Below, piece after piece: positions 51,899 to 60,534 of a stretch of DNA of 64,000 nt. The translations under genes were made by a program, and so were the position numbers. The stretch is from Rossellomorea aquimaris. GTDB taxonomy: Bacteria; Bacillota; Bacilli; Bacillales; Bacillaceae_B. A model generated the notes under the pieces. It made no database searches and was not told the origin of the DNA. It was given only the letters and a program-made list of their open reading frames with translations. Each line of letters starts with the position of its first letter. The first letter of the stretch is position 1. The stretch lies in assembly GCF_003315075.1 (NCBI RefSeq), contig NZ_QNRJ01000014.1, positions 1-64,000 of the forward strand. The letters are read 5' to 3'.

Positions 51899-52801
51899 AT
51901 GAACCTCGATTATTTAAAAGTATTTTATGTTGTAGCCAATAATAAAAGCTTTTCAAAAACAGCAACGGATCTTCACCTTTCACAATCGAGCGTGAGCATT
52001 CAGATTAAGCAACTGGAAGAACAATGGGGGTGTCAATTACTAGAACGGACAACAAAGAAGATTTCACTGACCCCTGCTGGCGAAATACTCTATAAGAAAG
52101 TGAACCAATTCTTTGCTTTGATGAATGAAACGAAGAACGAGCTGGAAGAATTGAAAGGTACAGTCCACGGAGATTTAAAGATAGGTGCAAGCTTGACCAT
52201 CGGGGAACATATCCTCCCCGTTCTATTGGCCAATTTCCTAAAGGCCTATCCGAGGGTCAAGCCACAATTAAAAGTATATAATTCTGAACAAATAGTCGAA
52301 AAGCTTCTCAAACATGAAATCAACTTGGGTTTCATTGAATCCATGCTTTCATACCCAACACTGAAACAAGTCCCATTCTTACGGGATGAACTCATGATCA
52401 TCACCTCACCTCAGCATCCACTTACACAGCATCAACACGTGTCCATTGAAGATTTCTTAACCCTCCCTTTCATCATCCGTGAGAAAGGATCCGGCACAAG
52501 GCAAGTAATGGAAGATACTCTTAGAAAAGGAGGGGTAGATGCTTCCAAACTCAACGTCATTCTGGAGCTCGAACACACCGAATCAATCAAGTCTTCGGTC
52601 GAAGCCGGAATGGGAATTTCCATCATATCCAAATCAGCCGTCCAAAAAGAACTGGAGCTCCAAACCTTGAAACAGTTAACAATCGAAGGAATCTCACTCT
52701 ACCGGGATTTATACATGATCTATCATGAAGATGCACTACAGCATACGAGCAGAAAATTGCTTGAATTTATTCATTCAAGGGATGGGTTCCTTGTTCCATA
52801 A
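51899..52801 (+). CDS. LysR-family regulator, CysL/YwfK-like (A)
   Basis: A 300-residue LysR regulator: HTH at 1-60 (MNLDYLKVFYVVANNKSFSKTATDLHLSQSSVSIQIKQLE), effector domain 90-295 with REKGSGTRQV (around 197-206), typical of the CysL/CbbR subgroup. It lies 33 bp after the YeiH-type gene and is probably co-transcribed and autoregulated. It is a paralogue of the regulator at 53994. Confidence 0.9.
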   Translation: MNLDYLKVFYVVANNKSFSKTATDLHLSQSSVSIQIKQLEEQWGCQLLERTTKKISLTPAGEILYKKVNQFFALMNETKNELEELKGTVHGDLKIGASLTIGEHILPVLLANFLKAYPRVKPQLKVYNSEQIVEKLLKHEINLGFIESMLSYPTLKQVPFLRDELMIITSPQHPLTQHQHVSIEDFLTLPFIIREKGSGTRQVMEDTLRKGGVDASKLNVILELEHTESIKSSVEAGMGISIISKSAVQKELELQTLKQLTIEGISLYRDLYMIYHEDALQHTSRKLLEFIHSRDGFLVP

Positions 52802-52822
52802 AAGGTAGAGAGTTCCTGGTAT

Positions 52823-52870
52823 AGAACCCTACAAGGTTTGGCAAATCCAATCTTGTAGGGTTCTTTATAT
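52823..52870 (+). terminator. Rho-independent terminator
   Basis: AGAACCCTACAAG / CTTGTAGGGTTCT stem with TTTAT, directly after the LysR gene. Confidence 0.88.
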
Positions 52871-52984
52871 CAACGGTGCTTTGTTAAAGCCTCCTAGTGA
52901 TCCCCAAATAATACCATGTTTTGTCAGAAGGATAGATACTAGATTTTAAAAAATTTGATATCTATTAATTGAATCGGTTTAATA

Positions 52985-53875
52985 TTAAACTCCTAACTCA
53001 AACTGCCGTTTCATCCAATTCACAACCATTTCCGCCATCTCCTGTTCATTTCCTTCATAGTTGTGATTGGCACCTTCCATAACCATATATTCGAACTTTA
53101 GGCACGCTGTCGCTTTTCCCTGCATTAACGCTAAATCTTCACTCGGTGTGTGAATGTTTACTTCATTTACGTCTCCCATGAACGCAAGAATAGGGATTCG
53201 TAAGGTAGATAACACGGCAAAGGTGTCTGGATTTTCCAAGATAGGAAGATTATCTGCCTCACATCCTTCTAAGCAACGCTCCAAGTATGTTTGCGAGCTA
53301 ATTTCAAACCATCCATCGTGAAGATGTGAGAGAAGCTTCGTTGGTTCACCGTTATTCACGTTCATTTTCGCTTCGTGAATCATGTCGTTTCGCTTAGGGT
53401 CATACCGTTTAGACAGCCCCACCAGATCAGGAGGGGATGCGAGGATTAAACCAGTAATAGCCGGGGCACTCTCTTCAGATAGATAGTGGATGGCTTTATT
53501 CGCACCTAAACTATGGCCCATGAGGATAATGGATTCATACCCCAATTCACGTACTTTACTCACCCATAAGTCAATGTCGTAGAGGCACTCGCTGAAGATT
53601 TCAAACCTGGCGCCAATCGTGCGATGGTTTCCATCTTTCGTCCTAATGTCATTCATGTGATTGTATCCACGGGTGTGGCCGTAAAAGAAACCATACCCTT
53701 TCTCCACTAAGTGTTGAGCTAAAACGTGAGCAAAGTAATTTTCGATCATATTCCCACTTGTACCGTGGATAAACAATACACACGTGTTGTGTCGAAATTC
53801 CTGCCAATGAACTCCTTGTAGACGTAACCCGTCTTTTGTCCAATCATACACAAATGATACGTTTGACACGGGCAT
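52985..53875 (-). CDS. Alpha/beta hydrolase (DUF1749-like)
   Basis: A 296-residue cytosolic hydrolase: oxyanion HGTSGN (37-42), nucleophile elbow GHSLGA (S122), and catalytic H271 in EGANHNYEGN. The acid is likely the aspartate in FMGDVNEVNIHTPSED. It resembles the group with fungal DUF1749-type esterases; the substrate is unknown. It is monocistronic and convergent with the terminator of the LysR gene. Confidence 0.85.
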   Translation of the reverse strand: MPVSNVSFVYDWTKDGLRLQGVHWQEFRHNTCVLFIHGTSGNMIENYFAHVLAQHLVEKGYGFFYGHTRGYNHMNDIRTKDGNHRTIGARFEIFSECLYDIDLWVSKVRELGYESIILMGHSLGANKAIHYLSEESAPAITGLILASPPDLVGLSKRYDPKRNDMIHEAKMNVNNGEPTKLLSHLHDGWFEISSQTYLERCLEGCEADNLPILENPDTFAVLSTLRIPILAFMGDVNEVNIHTPSEDLALMQGKATACLKFEYMVMEGANHNYEGNEQEMAEMVVNWMKRQFELGV

Positions 53876-53993
53876 CTTCCTCTCTTGTATGTGAATGGTG
53901 GTTTGACCCCAATATTACGGTGTTTCTAAAGGAGCTGGAGTTTGGGAATGTTGGCGAAGGAATGAGCCTTATAGCTTTAATCGCCTCTTAAAC

Positions 53994-54866
53994 TTAAAAC
54001 TTGAAGTCAATTGTATCAATAAACATTTCTAATATCTTAGTTGAAGGTCGGGACTTATTAATAACATAGTAAAACTTTCTCGTATCTTTATAATTCTCTA
54101 AAGGAAAAGATTTTATCGTACCCTTTTTTAATTCGCTTTGTACAGCCAATTTCGAAATATATGATACTCCCAGGCCTTTTCTTACGGCTTCTTTAATTAT
54201 TTGGGTACTACCAAACTCTAAAATATTTTTAGGATTAATCCCCGTATTGTTAAACATATTATCCGTAACCTGCCTTGTCCCTGATCCATTCTCTCTGATT
54301 ATCCACGTTTTATCAGAGAGATAACGGATATCAGCTTCATTATGATTTATAAAATTAGTTGGTACTATAACCACCATGTCATCCTCTGCAAACGGTGTGG
54401 TTTGAAGGAGGTCGTCTGTAACCTCCCGCTCGATGATGCCAATATCCAAGTCATTTTCTCTAACTTGATTTGCAATGCGGATGGAATTTTTAATAGTGAT
54501 TTTAGGTCTTATTTTGGGGTGCTTGGTTATAAATTTTGAAATTAGATCAGGTAATAGGTATTCTCCGAATGTAAAACCTGATCCTATATTCAATGGACCA
54601 CTAATACCTTCTTGTAATTCGTAAATTAACCTTTCCGTTAGGGTATATTGATTTATTATTTGCCGTGCATGAAAATAAAGAATTTCTCCTGGTTTTGTTA
54701 AACTAATTTGCTTGTTTGTTCTATTTAATAATTGGGCATTAAATTTTCTCTCCAATATTTTTAGGTTCTGACTTATTGCGGATTGAGTGATGAACAGTTT
54801 TTCGCCAGCACGAGTCAAATTTTTTTCTTCCACTACAGTGATAAAAATATTTAGCAAACGATCCAT
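53994..54866 (-). CDS. LysR-family regulator, CysL-like (B)
   Basis: A 290-residue LysR regulator with HTH at 1-58 (MDRLLNIFITVVEEKNLTRAGEKLFITQSAISQNLKILE) and effector domain with RENGSGTRQV, a close relative of the regulator at 51899. ATG 54866 follows AGGGGGAG; a longer frame from 54932 lacks a site. It is divergent from the D-cysteine desulfhydrase gene (128 bp), which it most likely controls; the gap contains TTATGATCATAG (54902-54913), a possible binding site. Confidence 0.9.
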   Translation of the reverse strand: MDRLLNIFITVVEEKNLTRAGEKLFITQSAISQNLKILERKFNAQLLNRTNKQISLTKPGEILYFHARQIINQYTLTERLIYELQEGISGPLNIGSGFTFGEYLLPDLISKFITKHPKIRPKITIKNSIRIANQVRENDLDIGIIEREVTDDLLQTTPFAEDDMVVIVPTNFINHNEADIRYLSDKTWIIRENGSGTRQVTDNMFNNTGINPKNILEFGSTQIIKEAVRKGLGVSYISKLAVQSELKKGTIKSFPLENYKDTRKFYYVINKSRPSTKILEMFIDTIDFKF

Positions 54867-54994
54867 AAATAACAGACTCCCCCTTCTATAATTAGATTTT
54901 CTTATGATCATAGTAATTAAAATTAATTTCACTAATAACCATCTTAATGCTAATATTGAGAATATTCAAACAAAATTATTAGGAGGGTTAAAAG

Positions 54995-55990
54995 ATGAAT
55001 TTATCTAGTATACCTAGAAGGAAGTACAACTATGGACCAACACCAATTGAACGGTTGAATAACTTATCTGAATATTTAGATGGACCTGATGTTTATATAA
55101 AAAGAGATGATCTTCTTGGACTAACTGGAGGAGGTAACAAAACAAGAAAATTAGAATTTTTGGTTGCAGATGCATTAAAAAATAACGCCGATACCTTAAT
55201 CACTTGTGGAGCGGTACAGTCCAACCATTGCCGGTTAACGTTATCGGCAGCAAAGAAAGAACAGTTAGATTGTCGGCTTGTGTTAGAGGAACGAGTATCT
55301 GATAGTTACAATTTAAACGCCAATGGCAATAACTTTCTTTTTAATTTGCTTGATGCGGGAGATATTACAGTAGTACCAGGTGGGTCAGATATGATGAAGG
55401 AAATGGAAAAAGTTGCAGACCAGGTCCGTTCAGAGGGTAAGTCCCCATATATTATTCCAGGAGGTGGTTCAAATGAGATAGGTGCTACTGGATATGTTGC
55501 CTGTGCACAAGAGATAATGACACAACTGTTCGAACATTCTTTAGATATTGATTACATTGTCACAACTAGTGGCAGCGCTGGCACTCATGCCGGACTTCTC
55601 GTGGGAATGGAAGGTAACAACAATCACATCCCGATTGTTGGCATCAGTGTTAATAAAGAAAAGAAAGTACAGGAAGAAAATGTTTATAATCTAGTCAAGA
55701 AAACATCAGATTATTTGAATGTACAAAATAGAATAGACAGAAAATCAGTAAACGTTTTTGATGATTATGTGGGTCCCGGTTACTCTTTGCCTACAGATCG
55801 TATGAAAGAAGCTATCAAGCTACTAGCACAGAAGGAAGGTATTCTATTAGATCCAGTGTATACAGGTAAAACAATGGCTGGATTCATTGATCTGACACGT
55901 CAAGGTTATTTTAAAAAAGGGGATAAAATTTTATTTATTCATACTGGTGGTTCTCCAGCTCTTTATGATTATACTTCTCTATTTCAATAG
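54995..55990 (+). CDS. dcyD: D-cysteine desulfhydrase / ACC deaminase family, PLP-dependent
   Basis: A 331-residue cytosolic fold-type II PLP enzyme converting D-cysteine to pyruvate, sulfide and ammonia (or a close amino-acid reaction). It shows GGGNKTRKLEFL with the PLP lysine K49, the QSNHCRLT motif and the glycine-rich TSGSAGTHAG phosphate loop. Cysteine at NHCR and overall length favour D-cysteine desulfhydrase over ACC deaminase. AGGAGGG precedes the ATG. It is followed by the NhaC-type gene (76 bp) in the same direction. Confidence 0.88.
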   Translation: MNLSSIPRRKYNYGPTPIERLNNLSEYLDGPDVYIKRDDLLGLTGGGNKTRKLEFLVADALKNNADTLITCGAVQSNHCRLTLSAAKKEQLDCRLVLEERVSDSYNLNANGNNFLFNLLDAGDITVVPGGSDMMKEMEKVADQVRSEGKSPYIIPGGGSNEIGATGYVACAQEIMTQLFEHSLDIDYIVTTSGSAGTHAGLLVGMEGNNNHIPIVGISVNKEKKVQEENVYNLVKKTSDYLNVQNRIDRKSVNVFDDYVGPGYSLPTDRMKEAIKLLAQKEGILLDPVYTGKTMAGFIDLTRQGYFKKGDKILFIHTGGSPALYDYTSLFQ

Positions 55991-56066
55991 TAGGGTTCAC
56001 TTTAAATTTGTATATGAGGCTAAATAGATTTCATGTTAATAAAGGAGACATTAAGGGGGGAAAGTA

Positions 56067-57488
56067 ATGAATCCAGAAAGTAAAAAGCTAGAAATGTATG
56101 GTGGTACTTTTGGAGGGATATTACCTTTACTGGTTTTTCTCACTTTTTTAATTGTACTGTCTGTATTTGAGCGAGGAGGTACCCAAGCATTTTGGGCTGG
56201 AGGCTGGATAGCTATAGTAATCGGTTTGTTCTTAGCTAAAAACAAGCTTTCGTATAGTGAAACAATCATGAAAGGTATTGGTGACAAGAATGGTATAGTT
56301 ATCATCACTGCATGGATTTTTGCAGGTGTCTTCGGAAAACTAATGCAGGCAGGAGGTTTAGTTGATGGCCTGATATGGTTTGGCCTGGAAGTGGGAGCAC
56401 AGGGAGCGGTTTATACGGCACTCGCCTTTGTAACCGCTGCAATTTTTGCCACGGGTGTAGGTACCAGCACAGGTACAGTCATCGCCTTAACGCCTGTATT
56501 ATATCCAGCGGGTATCTTTATGGGTGCTGATCCAGCTATGCTTGCAGTCGCTATTTTGGCTGGGGGGGCATTTGGTGATAATTTGTCCCCAGTCTCAGAT
56601 ACAACAATTGTTTCCTCCTATACCCAAGGTGCCACCATGCGTGAAGTTATTTTAACTCGTCTTCCACTCGTAGTCGCTGCAGGAATCATTACGATTATCG
56701 TATTATTGTTAACTGGTGGAGGAAGTGAAGTCAGAGAGCTGGCAGACATTGACCAAAATGTAAATGCTTCCGGACTGTTGATGTTGTTAAGTTTAATTAT
56801 TGTAGTAAGTGCAGCATTATTCAATAGGCATATTATAGAGGCATTAATTTATGGTAATATTACGGCAGTAATCATTGGGGTGATTATAGGTAATATACAA
56901 CTAACAAATTTATTCCATATCCCTTCTGAGAGAGGACAATCTACAGGCTTAATTGAGGATGGGATACTGGGAGTAACTGGAGCAATCATGTTTGTTTTGC
57001 TTGTTTTGGCCATAACACAGGTTTTAATCGAAAGTGGAGCCATGTCAAAACTTTTAAAATTAATACAAAAATCAGTAGCCAAAACTGTAAGAAAAGCAGA
57101 GGCTGCCATAATACTTGTAACTTTGATAGTTTCAATACCGATTGCGAATAACGCACCCGCATTAATGGTAATTGGACCTAGTTTCGTAAAACCACTTGGG
57201 GAAAAATTTCGTTTGGCACCATCAAGAAGAGCCAATTTAATGGATTGTGCCGTAAATACAATTTTCTTTATTTTACCCTGGCATGTAGCTGTAATCGTAT
57301 GGCACAGTACCTTAGCTACAACAGCAGAGACATATAACATACCGCTTCCCTCAATATTAGTTGCGGCATTTAATCCGTATACTTGGGGCTTATTGCTAGT
57401 ATTAGTTTTTTCAGTAATTACCGGTTGGCGTCGGACATTTTCTGAGCAAAGCCAAGAGGAAGAGAGCATCAAAAAGGCAGCATTATAA
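56067..57488 (+). CDS. NhaC-family Na+/H+ antiporter-type transporter
   Basis: A 473-residue membrane protein with about 12 helices and the NhaC family blocks AGVFGKLMQAGGLVDGL, FATGVGTSTGTVIALTPVL and GGAFGDNLSPVSDTTIVSS (around 168-187). Family members exchange Na+ for H+ or, in MleN-like forms, carry organic anions. Its operon with a D-cysteine desulfhydrase and a CysL-like regulator suggests import of a sulfur-containing amino acid or acid; that is inference. Confidence 0.9.
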   Translation: MNPESKKLEMYGGTFGGILPLLVFLTFLIVLSVFERGGTQAFWAGGWIAIVIGLFLAKNKLSYSETIMKGIGDKNGIVIITAWIFAGVFGKLMQAGGLVDGLIWFGLEVGAQGAVYTALAFVTAAIFATGVGTSTGTVIALTPVLYPAGIFMGADPAMLAVAILAGGAFGDNLSPVSDTTIVSSYTQGATMREVILTRLPLVVAAGIITIIVLLLTGGGSEVRELADIDQNVNASGLLMLLSLIIVVSAALFNRHIIEALIYGNITAVIIGVIIGNIQLTNLFHIPSERGQSTGLIEDGILGVTGAIMFVLLVLAITQVLIESGAMSKLLKLIQKSVAKTVRKAEAAIILVTLIVSIPIANNAPALMVIGPSFVKPLGEKFRLAPSRRANLMDCAVNTIFFILPWHVAVIVWHSTLATTAETYNIPLPSILVAAFNPYTWGLLLVLVFSVITGWRRTFSEQSQEEESIKKAAL

Positions 57489-57543
57489 ATCAAAAAGTAT
57501 TCTTAGCTGCATTAAATAATTCACTCTGCTAAGCTTCTAATTT

Positions 57544-57598
57544 ATCACCCTGGATGTTTCTATCAAAAACTTAATTTTGTAGAAACATCCAGGGTGAT
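57544..57598 (+). terminator. Long perfect stem-loop after the NhaC-type gene
   Basis: ATCACCCTGGATGTTTCTA and its exact complement TAGAAACATCCAGGGTGAT surround a 17-nt loop. The 19-bp stem is very stable though there is no T-run right after it. Confidence 0.7.
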
Positions 57599-57724
57599 CT
57601 ATAATAGCTAAGGCCGCTGTAAAAGTCAATTATACCCATGATTTCTTGCTGCCACTAACTATATCACCTGGTATAGTAAACTCTAAAAATGACCTCTACA
57701 TTGCCAGTCCCTACTACCGATTGG

Positions 57725-57807
57725 GTGGGGATCAGCCCCCCAACACTATACACCACTTTATCACATTAACGCTGGACACTTTAGCTGAGTGGGGGTCAGA
57801 CCCCACC
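57725..57807. repeat. Two GGGGTCAGACCCC-type repeats
   Basis: GTGGGGATCAGCCCCCC (57725-57741) and GTGGGGGTCAGACCCCAC (57790-57807), 50 bp apart, beside the SDR gene end. Confidence 0.65.
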
Positions 57808-57821
57808 ATAACGCCACCATA

Positions 57822-58568
57822 TCATTTAAAGGAAGCATATCCCTCATCAGCCATTACTACACTACCGTTGATGGCGCCGGCTTCTTCCAGTGAGAGCAGG
57901 TAGACGGCGTTTGCCAGTTGCTCAGGCTGGGTGAGTTTGTTGCCCATGACTTTGGCTTTCATGGAATCGATGATGCCGTGGTCCCTATAGCTTTGGATAA
58001 TTGGCGTATCCACTACACCAGGCGCAATGCCGACTACCCTGATTCCGTATGGGGCCAGTTCGAGGGCCGCTGATTTGGTCATCATGTTCACGGCTCCCTT
58101 TGTGGCGTGATAGGCAAATGCCCCCGGAGATGCAAGGACGCCATATACGGAAGTGGTATTGATGATAACCCCTTTGATATCCAGTTCTTTCATCTTATTA
58201 GCCGCTGCGATGATACCGTATGTGACACCGTGCTGGTTGATGTTTATGACTTTATGGTAGGTATCAAGATCCATATCAGGAACAGGTGTTGACGCCCCGA
58301 TACCTGCATTATTGAACATAATATCGATTCGTCCGTATTCTTCAACGGCTTTCTCGATCAATAGGGTGACATCCTCATAGTTGGAAACGTCCGTTTTAAC
58401 GAAGATCGCTTCCCCGTTAGTTGAACGGATCATCTCCACGGTTTCGTTTCCGGCTGCCTCATTGAAATCTGCAACAACAACCCTGTCTCCTTTTCTGGCA
58501 AAAGTAAGGCAGGTTTCCCTTCCGATTCCGCTTGCTCCACCTGTAATAACGGCTACTCTTTTTGTCAT
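57822..58568 (-). CDS. Short-chain dehydrogenase/reductase
   Basis: A 248-residue cytosolic NAD(P)-dependent SDR: TGGASGIG (9-16), NNAG (86-89), catalytic S140, Y153 and K157 (YHATK). An aspartate at the end of strand two (VVVADF) suggests NAD preference. The substrate is unknown. AAGGAGG precedes the start. It is divergent from a LysR gene 110 bp away, a usual pair of target and regulator. Confidence 0.9.
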   Translation of the reverse strand: MTKRVAVITGGASGIGRETCLTFARKGDRVVVADFNEAAGNETVEMIRSTNGEAIFVKTDVSNYEDVTLLIEKAVEEYGRIDIMFNNAGIGASTPVPDMDLDTYHKVININQHGVTYGIIAAANKMKELDIKGVIINTTSVYGVLASPGAFAYHATKGAVNMMTKSAALELAPYGIRVVGIAPGVVDTPIIQSYRDHGIIDSMKAKVMGNKLTQPEQLANAVYLLSLEEAGAINGSVVMADEGYASFK

Positions 58569-58678
58569 GTCGATTTCCTCCTTGTTTCTAGCATGATTTT
58601 ATTTTATCATTCAAATAACTTCAATATAATTTATTAAAAATGACGTATAGTTAAGTTTTGCTTAAGGAGGGACCCGTT

Positions 58679-59575
58679 TTGAATATCGAGCAATTGGAGC
58701 ATGTTACTGAAGCGGCAAAAGCAGGCTCGCTTACGAAGGCGGCCGATCATTTGCATGTCAGTCTATCAGCCATCAGCCAGTCAATAAGCAAGTTGGAAAA
58801 AGAACTGGGGATCCAGCTATTCATCCGCAAACGTCAAGGTACTGCTTTAACGGCAGAAGGAATGAAAATAATCGAGAAAGCGGAAAAGGTTCTGGCTGCC
58901 ATCGGGGACCTGAGGGAAGAAGCCAATCGGCGCTCGGATACGCTCGCAGGTAATTTAAAGATCGGAATGATTCCCGGCCCCATTAACCTTCTGATTGATA
59001 TGGTTTCAGCCTATAAAACCGATTATCCGAACGTGAAAGTGGAAATCCATGAAATAGGTCCAGTGAAAATCGTCGAAGGCATTCAGAGCAACGATCTCGA
59101 TATCGGGCTGATTTTAACTTCCCATACGTTCGCGGTTCAAAACCACGAACTGATCGCTGAGAAGCTTTTGGTGGGAAGAATGGTTGCGGGTGTTTCTAAA
59201 CAATCCCCGTTGGCGCTACTTGACCGGATCTCTCCGGAGCAGCTCATGAAGGAAACGCTTGTCCTTTATAACGATGACTATATCAAAAGGTTCGCGCACG
59301 ATACCTTATCCCCTTATGGTCCGATTGATACCCTCTTTACCACGAATAACACCGAAGCTATTAAGCGGGCCGTCGAAAGCGGGGTGGCCGTTACACTCGG
59401 TATGGATTATTCTTTCCGGAGCCGCTCCCCTTATCAAAACCATACGGTCATTCCGATCAATATCGTAGGGAACGAAAAGGAGCCCCTCAACCTTGAAATG
59501 ATCAGGAGAAAAGACAAAGTCCCTTCGCGGAAGGTAAAAGAATTCATAAAAAGAATTCACAGGGAACTTAAATAG
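58679..59575 (+). CDS. LysR-family regulator of the SDR gene
   Basis: A 298-residue LysR protein with HTH at 1-58 (NIEQLEHVTEAAKAGSLTKAADHLHVSLSAISQSISKLEKELG) and a periplasmic-binding-type effector domain. TTG 58679 is chosen because AAGGAGG lies eight bases upstream; the longer frame from 58658 would start before that site. It is divergent from the SDR gene and likely controls it. Confidence 0.9.
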   Translation: MNIEQLEHVTEAAKAGSLTKAADHLHVSLSAISQSISKLEKELGIQLFIRKRQGTALTAEGMKIIEKAEKVLAAIGDLREEANRRSDTLAGNLKIGMIPGPINLLIDMVSAYKTDYPNVKVEIHEIGPVKIVEGIQSNDLDIGLILTSHTFAVQNHELIAEKLLVGRMVAGVSKQSPLALLDRISPEQLMKETLVLYNDDYIKRFAHDTLSPYGPIDTLFTTNNTEAIKRAVESGVAVTLGMDYSFRSRSPYQNHTVIPINIVGNEKEPLNLEMIRRKDKVPSRKVKEFIKRIHRELK

Positions 59576-59580
59576 CGGGT

Positions 59581-59680
59581 CGGAGGGACAGGTCTTATCC
59601 CAAACCAAAATAAAGACGAAGGGAACTCCCCCTCGCCTCTTACATTACATATTTGGGACAGGGTGCCTGTCCCCATGTCC
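59581..59680. repeat. GGGACAGG inverted-repeat element
   Basis: GGAGGGACAGGTCTTATCCC and GGGACAGGGTGCCTGTCCC bracket an imperfect hairpin (GACGAAGGG..CCCCTCGCCTC). It lies between convergent genes and probably ends both transcripts, as the 44292 copy does. Confidence 0.7.
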
Positions 59681-59687
59681 AATTAAA

Positions 59688-60521
59688 TTAAAAGCCCATA
59701 TTCAATAATGAGTCGATTTCATTGATGAAATCCATTACGCTTATGCGTATAATTAAATAGGTGATAAACACTGAAATAGCCGAAGCTCCAAGAGCCCAGT
59801 AAATTCTGTTAAGTGATTTTCCACTCTTCATCGCTCTGTCATACACCACGATGGCTGGCATGACGACAATGGTATAGAACAGGGATATCCCTGTCAGGAT
59901 GAGAGTCAGTTGGATGGATCCCATTAGACCAAAGACAATTGCCACTACATTTAAAGCAGCAAAAGGGACAAGAACACCTCCGAATTGAGCAAGTAATTCT
60001 TTAATCGTGAATCCTTCAAGCATGAATTTTGCTGCAACGAATACACTGATTAGTGCTCCAACGATGAAAAGCAGGGCGAATAAAGATAATGTTGAAGTAA
60101 TGTTGAAAAACGGAAGAGATTGTCCTCCCATTCCACCTTCTGAGAGTAAACTGCCTAACCCTCCAAACATGGCTTTATAGTATTTATTGGCCAGAAAGTA
60201 AATACTGAGCGAGGAAGCAATAACCATGATGGCGATGGTAATGATTCCATTAAGAAATTGACTTTCCCCATTCTTTAGCGCATCAGCTGGTTTTTTTAGT
60301 ATTTGTAAAGCATAATTCCAGTACTTTGACACACTTTCCTTCGCCTTCACTACATTCTCATTTACGTTCACCGGCTCTGGGGCAACTGTCTGTGAAGCCG
60401 CAGCCACTTCTGTATAAGCAGATGGCAGAGGATGATTGCCAGTCTCCGTTAAACCAGCTCCACACTTCCCGCAGAACTTTCCTGAATCCTGTTCATTTAA
60501 ACAACTCGAGCATTTCATCAT
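59688..60521 (-). CDS. Zinc-ribbon membrane protein
   Basis: A 277-residue protein: an N-terminal zinc ribbon (MMKCSSCLNEQDSGKFCGKCG, two CxxC pairs within residues 1-22), a polar linker, and five membrane helices (about 90-275) resembling YIP1-like proteins. ATG 60521 follows GGAGGG; the longer frame from 60569 does not. It lies 13 bp after the TcaA-like pseudogene, same strand, so both were an operon. Function unknown; such proteins are often linked to envelope stress. Confidence 0.8.
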   Translation of the reverse strand: MMKCSSCLNEQDSGKFCGKCGAGLTETGNHPLPSAYTEVAAASQTVAPEPVNVNENVVKAKESVSKYWNYALQILKKPADALKNGESQFLNGIITIAIMVIASSLSIYFLANKYYKAMFGGLGSLLSEGGMGGQSLPFFNITSTLSLFALLFIVGALISVFVAAKFMLEGFTIKELLAQFGGVLVPFAALNVVAIVFGLMGSIQLTLILTGISLFYTIVVMPAIVVYDRAMKSGKSLNRIYWALGASAISVFITYLIIRISVMDFINEIDSLLNMGF

Positions 60522-60534
60522 ATCTTTCCCTCCA

